A program made the translations under genes and the position numbers. Source: Selaginella tamariscina (Eukaryota > Streptophyta > Lycopodiopsida > Selaginellales > Selaginellaceae). Taken from it: 64,000 bases of DNA. Of this stretch, positions 30,069-41,814 are shown in pieces (the first letter of the stretch is position 1; each line of letters begins with the position of its first letter). Under the pieces are notes generated by a model. The model made no database searches. It was not told where the DNA came from and saw nothing but the letters and a program-made list of their open reading frames with translations. The stretch lies in assembly GCA_003024785.1 (NCBI GenBank), contig PUQB01000015.1, positions 316,501 through 380,500 of the forward strand, in the 5' to 3' direction.

Positions 30069-33000
30069 TTAACAAATAATTAATCAATTTTGGTACTCTC
30101 ATATTATATTTTAAAGGGAAATATTTTTAAAATTCTCACATTTACATTATCCTCAAAGTTTAATAATTACATTTTTACCTTCAAATTTATATTTATATAA
30201 TTATCCTTATCAAAGTTATCAAACTTCAATACACTTTAAAATTTAATAAATTAATCAAATCACAAAAGTTATTTTAGCATTAATGTTTAAATTTTTAACC
30301 ATTATAAATAAGAATGCTTTACATATTCAACTTTAATAAAATGCTATGCTAATTTTATTTTTTTTTAAAATAAATCATATATGCTTTATGTATATTGTGC
30401 ATAAGTCCAAAATGTGTAATAAATTTTTAATACTAATGTTTTTAATATTTATGTTAATTAGGATGTTTTTTTAGCTTTTGAATTTATGTTTTTAATTTTT
30501 TGTTAATTAACATGGTTTTTATATTAATTTTTTTTAGTAAGTTTTAAGTCTTAAATGTGAAAATTCAATGTTAATGGTTTAAAATATTTTGTATTCATTA
30601 ATGGTTTCTACATAAAAATTTTAACATGTTTTAAAGACATAATATTTATTAGTATTACTTTTTAATTCGATAGTAATTAAGATTATTTTTATATGAAACT
30701 TTTAACAACACCTTAACCATATTTAATAGAAACTTATCATTTATACTTTAAATTTATATGTTTAATTTATGATTTTCATTGTTAATTTTCACTTTAAAGA
30801 AAAAACTAATAACTTTTACATTCTATATAATGATTAGGCATTTTTCATTTCTTTGAAATTAGAATTGTAAATAATTTACAATCCACTTTAAATATATTCA
30901 AAAATTAATTAACATATTAAAAATGCCATTATAAAATTAAATGTTCAAATGAAAACATAAAGTTATTTAAGAGAAACATTAAAAATAATTATTTTCACAA
31001 AAACGTATCTTAATTAATTTATATTTCACATTTTTATTTTCTTAAACACTTTTAATATATAAATTTTTCTAAATTATTCCATAAATTTATTTTTTCTTTC
31101 TAAAATCGTATTTAAGTGTTTTATTTTAAAAATAAATATGTTCAATTTTTTAGTATGGTTTTTGTTTATGTTTATAGAGGTAAGAGTATGTACAAATTTT
31201 TTATTCACAAATATTTTTTTTATTAAGTTTATTGCATTTAAAACTTGATAAATTTGTGTAAAAATGTCATTTTCTAATATATTGAAAATTTAAAAAATAA
31301 TATTATATTTAACTATACAAAGATAACTATTGATGTTTTTTGTGTAAATAATAAATAAATTATTCAATGATTTTAATGTTGAAAAATTATTTATTTATTA
31401 TTTTTATGCAACAAAATTAAGGTCAAGAAATATAAACTTTATAATGGTATTTATAAGGGTTTAAAGTACCATCAAATAAATAAATTCTTTAAATAAAGAA
31501 TGTTTAAGAAACATTTTAATATTCATTTTAAAAATGACTAAACAAGAATTTATTCATTAGTAATATTATTATAATTTTATAAGAAATAAAGAGTGTGTTT
31601 GAGGAACTTTTTAATACCCTTTAAAAATATATGAATAAGAACTTATTAAATATGTTTTTATCTTTAATTTTTTCAAATCCTTAAATTAGTTTAAATGTTA
31701 TTATTTTAAAATATATTTAATATTTAACTTGATTGTCCGAAGTGTAAATGTGTTTAAATTAAAAACAAAAAATAATTTTGTATTGGTTTTTAAATTAATT
31801 TTATATGTAGGAATTAAACTTTAAATATCTTTCTTTCACTAAAAGATAATGAAAATATAAAAGAAGTTCTAATCAATGACTCAAAATATAAAAAGTTAAA
31901 ATAAGTCATTTTTTCGTTTTTTTATTCACACTTTGTGTGGGTTTTATAAATATTTAATAAGCAAAAGTTTATATTCTCATTTAAATCTTGTATCTAACAG
32001 ATTTAAATTTTATAACTTCTTCTTTTTTTCGTTAAAACATAAGCTTAATTATTTAGCAAAAATTGAAGAAATACTAAAACATGACATGGAACCTTGTACT
32101 ATAAATGGAGATAATTGTTTACAAGGAGTTCACAAAGCCTGAGGTGAAAAAGAAAGAAAAAATGAGGACCAAGAGATAAAAAAAAGTGTTAGGGCCTCAT
32201 ACCCAATACACCTACTTATTTGTCGGCTCCATGAAAGCAACATCCATAGTAACAATATAATCTAACCAGACGCTAACCTAAGGTGATCGTTAATTAAAAA
32301 AATCGACATTATAAAAGATACGGCTAAGAATCATAAGCCTAACAAGAAAATCGTCATCCTTGACCACATCCAACACCATTTATATGACAACTTCCACCTC
32401 CATAGACACATGAGTAACATAAGCATTGAAGATGGGAAGAACGATTGTCTTTGGAACATGTAATTATACTTAAAACGTTGTAACACAAGTTTTTATAAGT
32501 GACAAGACCTAATGCACGGACATCACTTATAAGATTAGATTAAAAAACATGCCATAACATACTTAATTTTGCATTTGACATAGAAAAATTAACCCACATT
32601 AAAAGATTATAACATTTATAATAAGCTACAACAAACTTACGTGGTGCCTGTTTTCAAAATAAGTTATTAAATGATTCATCAGATTATCTATTTTTCCAAA
32701 AAACAAATTTAATTCCACTTGTAGGGTGAACGATATTGCTATCCGTGAGTAAACCTGCATGTATTATACTACTGAAGAGTAATATTTAAAAGACAAGTTG
32801 GGAATTCACAAAGGCAATGTGTAGCTATCCACCCATAATATGTGAAATATTTTTAAAAAATGAGATAATCAATGATGAACATTTACGCCTAAAGCACTTG
32901 AAAAATTAAGCCGCATGTAGGATTTAACTACGGAGAAGGAGGAGGACTTGAGCTTAAATTTGTAAGTGTTAAATCAATTGATCATTTCGATGCAAAATGT

Positions 33001-33820
33001 AAATTAGTTTATTTTAAGTCGTTGTTCCATAACATATAAAAAGAAATAAGGAAAAAGGAAAGATTGAAAAGAACAAAAGAAAGTAAAATAAAAAGAACTT
33101 CTTTCACAAACTACTAAGTATCTCACATATAAGACCCCAAAACACAGAATAAATACACAAACACAAAAAAAAACTCGTAATATTTTTATTAGTTAAGGTT
33201 TATATATACAAAAAATATATTTCTCATATATAAATTAGTAATAGCTCAAGATTAATCATATCATAAATATTTATAATTCCAAAATATACTAAGACACTTA
33301 GTTACCTTAGAATAAGATTAATATTTTTAAAATTAATTTGGGGCTATTCATACCTTTAACTTTTTAACTTTAAGTATACTAAGGATTCAATGTGATTTCC
33401 ATTCCCATTAACTTTTAAATAGTAAAATATATTCACACGAACTTTTAACTTTAACTTAAATTAAGTCAAGGACATCATATAATTCTTTATTTTTTAAAAG
33501 TAAAAGCGCATACAATTCTTTATTTTAAAAATAAAATTTTAATTAATTTTAAACAATTCGTTTTTTTTTTTCCAAAATTTTAAATGCAAAATTTTAATTT
33601 AATTAATTAGGCAAAGGGTGCGAATACAAGAGTTTTAGTAAACGAGAAAGGGCATGAGTCTATATATAGATATAATGATTGTATCAAAACCTGACACTTT
33701 TTGCATACTCGATTTGTAAAATTCAAGTACACACAAGCAGTCCTTTGTGTACATAATATATATAACTTATATATAACATCTCATTATATACATACAATAT
33801 ATATAATATAGACATAATAT
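30069..33820. other. AT-rich intergenic desert
   Basis: About 3.7 kb of very AT-rich sequence with no long open frame that resembles a protein. A slightly less AT-rich part (32090-32480) shows no recognisable domain. I see no transposon ends. It separates the glucose transporter from the first right-hand PRP40 fragment. Confidence 0.6.
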
Positions 33821-33824
33821 ATAG

Positions 33825-34057
33825 AGTACATCACTTCGAGAACAAGAGGTATTTTTTTAACATTAAAATGAAAAATTTAAAACTGTTAAAGATCGTAGAA
33901 TTTCGTATATACGAATCTTTATATATAATGTTTTTGACAGGTACTATTATAATGAAGTTGACCAAGCACACCCATGGACAATTCCACAAGAGGTGAGAGT
34001 ACGTACTAGTCGTTCTTAATTAAAATGTTTATTTTACTGAGCATGATATGTATAAAG
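33825..34057 (+). pseudogene. PRP40 WW2 exon fragment (start of copy C)
   Basis: Here the plus strand matches the reverse complement of 23390-23600. It holds the end of one exon (ACTTCGAGAACAAGAG, as in TSENKR) and an intron of matching sequence. An altered WW2 exon follows at 33943-34005 (TACTATTATAATGAAGTTGA, then CCATGGACAATTCCAC) and then the next intron to about 34057. The WW2 tryptophan codon context is kept, but the frame is damaged. The match stops at about 34065 and resumes at about 40570, so a 6.5-kb insertion split this PRP40 copy. Confidence 0.8.
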
Positions 34058-34276
34058 ATAATTGTCACCTAAATAATAACTGCCCCCCCCCCCCCAATTA
34101 CCCACTAATTTGGGGTGCCGCCCAAATACTGCAATGCCCTAATTTTACTGAATGTAATTAGATTTAATTAAATCAAATGGTATTGTTAACTAAATTTAGT
34201 ATAAAACTAAAATAAAAACAAAGGGTTTTTATATTACTTCTTATTATTTTTTTATTTCTTTCTTATTGCATTTCTC

Positions 34277-34560
34277 ATGGCTCTTCTTAGATTTGAGAAA
34301 GGGGAGATAGAGTTTATCAATCTTGTTCAACTTGTGAAGCTATTCGTACAAACTCAAATGCAATCTAGTTATGTTAAGAGATTCATTTGTTTCCTTCCAA
34401 ATGTGTTTGTAATAAGTGTCAATGTGAAATGAGAATTGGTTTCAATTGCAAGAGCAAGGATGATATCAGATGGCGATGTAGTAAACGATGTGGTAACACT
34501 CATGGTATTTGAATAGGTACTTAATTTCAAAATAGTAAAGTTGGAGTTCACTTAGATTGT
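34277..34560 (+). pseudogene. IS1595/ISXO2-like transposase, N-terminal part
   Basis: An ATG at 34277 opens a frame (MALLRFEKGEIEFINL). From 34408, in another frame, the sequence gives a zinc ribbon: CNKC, then a methionine-hydrophobic strand, then DDIRWRCSKRCGNTHGI. After two stops it continues FQNSKVGVHL. The CxxC...WRCxxxxC pattern followed by SKxxL is the hallmark N-terminal module of ISXO2-like transposases. Two in-frame stops and a frameshift make it non-functional. The protein match ends at 34560, where the GC-rich repeat block begins, and resumes at about 39785. Confidence 0.7.
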
Positions 34561-37500
34561 ACTATGACTCGACCCTTTACTTTAGACGTTGACTGTTGTT
34601 ACCTACTGGACTATGTTGATGGACCCTAGATGTAGTAGGAAACATGCCCGCTTAGTGCACTTGGGTATCTGGTGATGGTCCGACCGGGTGTCATTAGGTA
34701 TTTATAGGAAACTCTAAGCGAAGCTAGAACTTACCTTCTAGAAACCCACCCCCAATTTTGACGTCCCAATTAGGCTGATTGGTTAATATAGATGAGTTCC
34801 GCATGTTTAGTAGGGTTAGGAACACCCTAGGGTTGACCTAACCCTAGGGTTGCCCTAACCCACACCTAAAAACCCCCACCCCTTGGGTAGGGTTTTAGGG
34901 TTAGAGTTAGGCTAAGTTAAACACTCTCTCATTAACTTAATAAGGGGCTAGCTAATTAGTGCCAACCCACATACACATACAGGAAAAGAGGTAGGGGGGG
35001 GGCTCCATCACATAAATAAGGTAGAGTATGTAGGAGTGAGGGTTCCTGGGTTCATGACTGAGCTCGTTACTCTTCTCCCGGTGCAAGCTCTAGCTTGTGT
35101 CGTCAAGGCATAACCCTCTGTTGTGCCGCCCTAACTTCCAGATGACAGGGGTACGTCCCACCTTCGGGGTAGCACACCCTTAACGTTGGCGAATCCATGT
35201 CTGGGAGGTCTTGTCGGATTGCACATTCCAAGAGGCAGAGGTAGAGGCTTGTCTCCAGCCTCCTCCTCCACGTCAAGCTAGGTGTAGCACTCACGGCCAA
35301 GCAAGGCACATCTGTGTTCTTGTCCAACTGCGGGCGTGGGATCTTGTTTAATAGGTTCACATTACCAGTTCCTGAGGGTTCACTAAGGAGTTCTAGAGTT
35401 GACATTTAGGGGCCACATTTGTGACACTTGATGCAACTCTTGAATCTAAAGGGCTATGGCATGATAGCCACATTGTGGAAGGCAGTGTCATATGGACATG
35501 TGACACTGGGTTATACGTCACACGATACAATGCCGAGGCACATCCTTTGGGGTTGTGTCATGGGTTTGTCGCCAAGGGGTTGGATACTCTAGTAAACATT
35601 CATGCTTGTGTTTGCACTAGGGTGTTAAACCTTGAGCATTCGCTTAAGAAAGGTTAGGTCTCGTAACTAGGTGTGCTTTGGCACACCTAGCTAGGGGGTG
35701 TTCTCCTTAGGATTTAAGGGTTGAACAACCTAAGCTCGTTAGCAAAAACCTTATCATGAGACACTCGCAAGGTCATGTACTTAGGGTTATTCAAACCTAG
35801 CCTTAGGGAGTTTGCTTAGCAAACACTCGTGTCCACCTACGGAGCACACTCATGTCTCACTAAGTATAGCCTTAGGTCTAGGGTATGACTTGGCCTCAAA
35901 CCCTTAGGTGTCATAGTTTTTACTATGACTCGACCTTTACTTTGGACGTTGATTGTTGTTACCTACTGTACTATGTTGATGGACCCTAGATGTAGTAGGA
36001 AACAGGCCCGCTTAGTGCACTTGGGTATCTGGTGATGGTCCCGACCGGTGTCATTAGGTATTGTAGGAAATTCTAAGCGAAGCTAGAACTTACCTTCTAA
36101 ATCCACCTTCAATTTTGACGTCCAGTTAGGCTGATTGGTTATGTAGATGAGTTCGGCATGTTTAATAGGGTTAGGAACACCCCTAGGGTTGCCCTAACCC
36201 ACGCCCTAAAAACCCCCACCCCCTTGGTAGGGTTAGGGTTAGGTTAGGCTAAGTTAAACACTCTCTCATTAACTTAGGGGCTAGCTAATTTAGTGCCAGT
36301 CCACATACACATATAGGAAAGAGGGGGGGGGGGGGGGGGCTCCATCACGTAAAAAAATAGAGTATGTAGGAGTGAGGGTTCCTGGGTTCATGATGAGCTC
36401 GTTACTCTTCTCTCGGTGCAAGCTCTAGCTTGTGTCGTCAAGGCATAACCCTCTGTTGTGCCGCCCTAACTTCCAGATGATAGGGGTACGTCCCACCTTC
36501 GGGGTAGCTTACCCTTAACGTTGACGAATCCATGCCTAGGAGTCTTGTGGATGCACATTCCAAGAAGCAGAGGTAGAGGCTTGTCTCCAGCCTCCTCCTT
36601 CACGTCAAGCTAGGTGTAGCACTCATGGTCAAGCAAGGCACATTTGTGTCCTTATCCAACTATGGGCGTGGGATCTTGTTTGGTAGGTTCACATTACCAG
36701 TTCCTGAGGGTTCACTAGGGGTCATTTAGAGCCACGTTTGTGGCACTTGGTGCAACTCTCGAATCTAAAGGGCTATGGCATGATAGCCCACATCATGGAA
36801 GCAGTGTCACATGGAGATGTGACATTGGGCTAGACGTCACACAATACAACGCCCAAGGCACGCCCTTTGGGGTTGTGTTATGGGTTTGTCACCAAGGGGT
36901 TGGATACTCTAGTAAACATACATGCTTGTGTTTGCACTAGGGTGCTAAACCTTGAGTATTCACTTAAGGGAGGTTAGGTTTCGTAACTAGGTGTGCTTTG
37001 GCACACCTAGCTAGGGGGTGTTCTCCTTAGGATTTAAGGGTTGAACAACCTAAGCCATTACCAAAAGCCCTATCATGAGACACTCGCAAGGTCATAGGGT
37101 TATCCAAACCTAACCTTAAGGAGTTTGCTTAGCAGAACACTCGTGTCCACCTACGGCGCACACTCGTGTCCACCTACGGCGCACACTCGTGTCCTCACTA
37201 AGTATTAGCCTTAGGTCTAGGGTATGACTTGACCACTCAAACCCTTAGGGGTTAGTCGTGGTTCAGGGTACCCCTTGTCGCCTTAAAGGGTTGTATGTCA
37301 TAGTTTTTACTATGACTCGACCCTTTACTTTGGATGTTGACTGTTGTTACCTACTGTATATGTTGACGGACCCTAGATGTAGTGAGAAACAGCCCCGCTT
37401 AGTGCACTTAGGTGTTTAGGGTAGTCCGGCCGGCTATCTTTAGATGTCGCGAGAAACTCTAAGCGAAGGTAGCACTTACCTTCTAGAAAACTCACCCCGA

Positions 37501-38648
37501 TTTTGACGTCCTAATTAAGATGAGTTTGGCATGTTAAATAGGGTTAGGAACACCCCTAGGGTTGACCTAACCCTAGGGTTGCCCTAACCCACGCCCTAAA
37601 ACCCCCACCCCCTTGGGTAGGGTTTAGGGTAGGAGTTAGTGTGCAAACTCATCTAATTATCTAAGGGGCTAGCATTCCATGCCAGCCCACTTACACATAC
37701 AGGAAAAGAGGGGGGGGGCTCCGTCACATAAATAAGGTAGAGTATGTAGGAGTGAGGGTTCCTGGGTTCATGACTGAGCTCGTTACTCTTCTCCGGTGCA
37801 AGCTCTAGCTTGTGTCGTCAAGGCACAACCCTCTGTTGTGCCGCCCTAACTTCCATGCCAGGGGTACGTCCCACCTTCGGGGTAGCTTACCCTTAACGTT
37901 GGCGAATCCATGCCTGGGAGGTCTTGTCGGAATGCACGTTCCAAGAGGCAGAGGTTGAGGCTTGTCTCCAGCCTCCTCCTCCACGTCAAGCTAGGTGTAG
38001 CACTCACGGCCAAGCAAGGCACATCCGTGTCCTTGTCCAACTGTGGGCGTGGGATCTTGTTTGACAGGTTCACGTTACCTGGTTCCTGAGGGTTCATTGA
38101 GGGGTTCTAGAGTTGGCATTTAGGAGCCACGTTTGTGGTACTTGGTGCAACTCTTGAATCTAAGGGCTATGGCATGATAGCCCACATCATGGAAGGCAGT
38201 GTCACATGGAGATGTGACACTGGCTAGACGTCACGCGATACAAAGCCCAAGGCATGCCCTTTGGGGTTGTGTCATGGGTTTGTCGCCAAGGGGTTGGATA
38301 CTCTAGCCAACAGGCATGCTTGTGCTTGCACTAGGGTGCTAAGCCTTGGGCATCCGCTCAAGGGAGGTTAGGTCTCGTAACTAGGTGTGCTTTGGCACAC
38401 TTGGCTAGGGGAGTGTTCTCCTTGGAATCCAGGGGTTGAACAACCTAAGCTCATTAGCAGAAGCCCTTTCGTAAGGCACTCGCAAGGTCATGTACTTAGG
38501 GTTATCCAAACCTAGCCTTAGGGAGTTTGCTTAGCAAAACACTCGTGTCCTCTAAGTACTAGCCCTAGGTCTAGGGTATGACTTGGCCACTCAAACCCTT
38601 AGGGGTTAGTCGTGGTTCAGGGTACCCCTTGTCGCCCTAAAGGGGTTG
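34561..38648. repeat. GC-rich tandem repeat, type I, about 1.37-kb unit, three copies
   Basis: Units begin with ACTATGACTCGACC at 34561, 35932 and 37309, giving periods of 1371 and 1377. The third is cut short at about 38648 by type II repeats. Copies are highly similar, with indels. The composition is much richer in GC than the flanks. Each unit holds a cluster of telomere-like words (CCCTAACCC, TAGGGTTAGG, CCCTAGGGTTG) and a G-run near the middle. Open frames of 60-100 codons occur but differ between units, so I do not call them genes. Confidence 0.9.
36323..36339 (+). repeat. Poly-G tract of 17
   Basis: Seventeen consecutive G bases lie in unit 2 of the type I repeat. The matching places in units 1 and 3 have eight Gs each (34995-35002 and 37711-37718). 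It could fold as a G-quadruplex, and its length is likely to be unreliable. Confidence 0.9.
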
Positions 38649-39768
38649 TACTCCCGATGAGGGTGATTCCTCAAGGGGTAAGTGACGATGCCTTACTCTG
38701 TCAGAGGGTATGTGTGAGACACATCTCCTTTGTGGGGTTAGGGCATGAGCCTGTCTAGGTCTACTGGGCAGGATCCTAAAGTCTACTCGGGTTACCTCTA
38801 GGTTCAAGGGATGGTCATTTAGGGGACTTAGGGTAGGACTCTAAGTCTTCTGCCTAATTGGGCCTCTAGGGTTTAGGGATGGTCATTCTAGGGGACTTAG
38901 GGCAGGACTTAGTCTTTGCCTAATTGGGCCTCTGAGTCAGACTCTTAGGGTTATCTTGGAAGACTTAGCATTGCTCACACAGGGTGATGATGCCGAATGG
39001 CCACTTGGCAGCCATGTGTTGGCCCTTCGGGTTAAAACTCTGACATTGTACTCCCGGATGAGGTGATTCCTCGAGGAGTAAGTGACAATGCCTTAGCTCT
39101 TTCACGAGGGTATGTGTGAGACACATCTCCTTTGTGGGGTTAGGGCATGAGCCTGTCTAGGTCTACTGGGACAGGATCCTAAAGTCTACTTAGGTTATCC
39201 TTTAGGGTTTAGGGGACGGTCATTCTAGGGGACTTAGGGTAGGACTCTAAGTCTTTTGCCTAATTGGGCCCCTGAGTTAGACTCTTAGGGTTATCTTGGA
39301 AGACTTAGCGTTGCTCACACATGGTGATGACGCCAAATGGCCACTTGGTAACCACGTGTTGGCCCTTTGGGTTAAAACTTTGACATTAGGGTTAGTCATG
39401 GTTCAGGGTACCCCTTGTCGCCCTAAAGTGGTTGTACTCCTGGATGAGGGTGATTCCTCGAGGGGTAAGTGACAATGCCTTAGCTTTATCACGAGGGTAT
39501 GTGTGAGACACATCTCCTTTGTGGGGTTAGGGCATGAGCCTGTCTAGGTCTACTAGGACATGATCCTAAAGTCTACTCAAGTTATCCTCTAGGGTTCAGG
39601 GATGGTCATTTTAGGGACTTAAGATAAGACTCTAAGTCTTTTGCCTAATTGGCCCCTGAGTCAAACTCTTAGGGTTATCTTGGAAGACTTAGCGTTGCTC
39701 ACATAAGATGATGACCGCCGAATGACCACTTGGCAGCCACGTGTTGGCCCTTTGGGTTAAAACTCTGA
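38649..39768. repeat. GC-rich tandem repeat, type II, about 390-bp unit, three copies
   Basis: Units begin TACTCCC/TGGATGAGG at 38649, 39049 and 39435 and end near GTTAAAACTCTGACA. Shared internal words include GTGTGAGACACATCTCCTTT and CTTGGAAGACTTAGC. A 49-base piece of the type I tail (39386-39434) sits between units 2 and 3, so the two repeat types have been shuffled together. No coding potential is recognised. Confidence 0.88.
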
Positions 39769-39784
39769 CACAGATGCTTAGAAT

Positions 39785-40355
39785 CATATAATGTTAGTTG
39801 ATCAAGATGTCAGAAGATCAAGCACGGATAAAGTGTGAAATTGGAAGTGAACATACAATTTCTAATAGGTACAACTTTTATCATGATATCTACACTATAT
39901 CTAATAAACAAGTGAGGTAATAAGTGGTTCGAAAAAGATAATTGAAATAGATGAAAGTAAGTTGGAAAACGGAAGTACAATAGGGATCAATGGGTTCAAA
40001 GCTAATGGGTTTTCAGATGAGTAGAACATGACTCAAATAAGATGTTCATGGTTCTAGTAGTAGACTGAATTAAAGAAACACTTACAGATCTTTTTTATTA
40101 ATATGTTGCAAGAGGTAGTATTATGTTTAGTGACTGTTGGATTGAGTATGATTCGGAATGGTTGGCACAATTGAATTATGAACATTGTATAGTCAACCAT
40201 TCACAAAACTTTATTGAATCTAGTTACAGGTGTTCATACTAATACTATAGAAGTAACTTGAGAAGCAACGAAGAAATCTTTATCAAAAGTATATTATTAT
40301 TAAGAATCTGTATGCAAGCTACTTCTCTGAATACATGTGGAGTAAGAGATTTATA
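39785..40355 (+). pseudogene. IS1595/ISXO2-like transposase, catalytic part (decayed)
   Basis: The pieces run in family order across shifting frames. MSEDQARIKCEIGSEHTISN and YNFYHDIY come first (39815-39900). IEIDESK and GKRKYNRDQW (39941-39990) hold the first catalytic Asp. MVLVVD follows, then ARGSIMFSDCWIEYDSEW (40110-40160) with the second Asp. LNYEHCIVNHSQNFIE comes next, then TGVHTNTIE (about 40226-40252) with the third acidic position. The C-terminal KNLYASYFSEYMWSKRF (40303-40353) matches the usual YLAEFMWR end. Several stops and frameshifts show that it is dead. The N-terminal half lies 5.2 kb upstream at 34277-34560. Confidence 0.75.
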
Positions 40356-40569
40356 ATATCGAAGAAAAAAGCATTTAAGACACTTTATAATCATGTTGAT
40401 TTTTACATCTAAAACATGGTAATAGAAGTTTAATTTGTATATTAAGATGTTTTGAATAAAAATTTAATTTATACGTGGAGTTAAAGGGGGTAACCCATCA
40501 AAATATCCTATGCATAATAGCGATTTAATTAAATCTGGCTACATCCGGCAGAATTGGCGGCGCCCCCAA

Positions 40570-41760
40570 ATAACTGTACTGTACATTTCTGTTGTGTGAT
40601 AATTATTATCCTATAGACTTAATCTATATTCATTCATATCTAGATATATATTTATATCAATTCCCAAGCTTGTTGGTGGTGTAGATTTTGGCACAACATA
40701 CTCCGGATTTTAATGTTTCTATTGATTCAGATTGCCCGTGAGCAAGTAGAACGAATATCTCAGTAGAACACCTGCAGCAGTGTGTGTGTGTGTGTGCGTG
40801 TTTGTGTGTGTGTGGATTAAATGATAGACTATATCCCAATTACATATGATATGATAAATGTAATCCGGAACTAAGTGATGTTTATGCAATCTTAGCATGC
40901 TGTACAAACTATGTTATCGATATATATTTGTACATGTTGATACAATATTGTAACTTTGTAAAATGCACTAATTTCAATCAATCAGTTTAATTTAAATTAA
41001 CATGTACTGTACAGACCTGCTTCAGAGAGTGGTAGAAGGGATTCTGCTGAAGCATCTGCCCAGGATATTAAGGTACTTCTCGTGTGTGTGTGTGAGAGAG
41101 AGAGAGGGTGTTAATAGTGCTATAGACTGTATATTTATTATATATTATACGTGTCTATAAATAAATGCTATATTTTGTTTTAAACAGGAAGCAAAGAAAT
41201 CAATGCCTTCACTAGAGAGGCAAAGCCTGTTCTGAGTGAAGAATCAGCCTTACAATACGCAACCAAAATTGTAAGTTGTGTGTGTACTTCCAAAATATGT
41301 ATGTGTTTGTTTTATGTGTATGCACATATAGATGTATATTTTTTGTATATAATTTCCCGTGTGTCTCTGTGTACATATGCTTTGAGTTATGGCACTAAGA
41401 TATTTGTTCTCTTAAATGAAGGAGGCAGAAAACGCTTTCAAGGAGTTGCTAGAGCCGATGCACGTTCAATCAGATTGGACATGGAACCAGGTAAACAGAC
41501 ATCATACATATATACGTATATTATATATATATTTTAATTTATTTTATTAATTTGTTTTATTTGAAGGCAATGCGTGTTCATAAATGACAAGCGCTATGGA
41601 GCTTTGAAGACGCTTGGAAAACGTAAGTTTTGATACCCATATAAATTATCGCTGTGTATTTTGTATCTACACGCGCATATCTGTATAATGTAACGTGTGT
41701 ACCAGGCTATTTTTGAATCGTTTAGAGCTGTAGAAAAATACATGCATATTCAATTATGTA
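40570..41760 (+). pseudogene. PRP40 copy C, linker and FF1 exons
   Basis: This is a plus-strand paralog of 23390-21700. An exon at 40734-40780 (REQVERI, with an internal deletion of about 120 bases) is followed by (TG)n. Next come 41015-41071 (ASESGRRDSAEASAQDIK) and 41189-41271 (EAKKSMPSLE, shortened). The FF1 exon at 41422-41490 reads in frame (EAENAFKELLEPMHVQSDWT), whereas the full gene has an extra A at the matching place (22375). The next exon, at 41567-41622, retains [14 protein letters not shown]. The copy is then interrupted by the Harbinger-like element at 41815. Confidence 0.8.
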
Positions 41761-41814
41761 TACTTCCGCTTATGTATGTACATAAGGTCATATACATATT
41801 ATTCTTTTATCCTA

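Larger units (their letters stand above)
34066..40569 (+). mobile_element. IS1595/Merlin-like DNA transposon, decayed and internally expanded
   Basis: This block interrupts PRP40 intron sequence that is continuous in the paralog at 23383-23390. ATAATTGT (34058-34065) and ATAACTGT (40570-40577) flank it. They would be an 8-bp target duplication with one mismatch, the size expected for Merlin elements. Near the ends an imperfect inverted repeat is visible: GGGGTGCCGCCCAAATACTG at 34112 and the complement of GCAGAATTGGCGGCGCCCCC at 40548-40567. The palindrome GATTTAATTAAATC lies inside both ends. A 13-C run and about 29 other bases lie outside the left inverted repeat, so the exact left end is uncertain. 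Transposase halves sit at 34277-34560 and 39785-40355. Confidence 0.65.

Noticed and set aside
34083-34095. Poly-C run as evidence of an assembly gap
   Set aside because: The flanking sequence is continuous with the element end and the paralogous intron. The run length may be wrong, but I see no sign of a join.
35103-35405. Minus-strand 100-codon ORF in the type I repeat, with a shorter relative at 37846-38097
   Set aside because: The frame is not kept in all units (broken in the 36.4-36.7 kb copy), no domain is recognisable, and GC-rich repeats give chance ORFs.
37550-37640. Interstitial telomere array
   Set aside because: There are only scattered, imperfect CCCTAA-like words, not a run of TTTAGGG units. 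It is described as telomere-like only.
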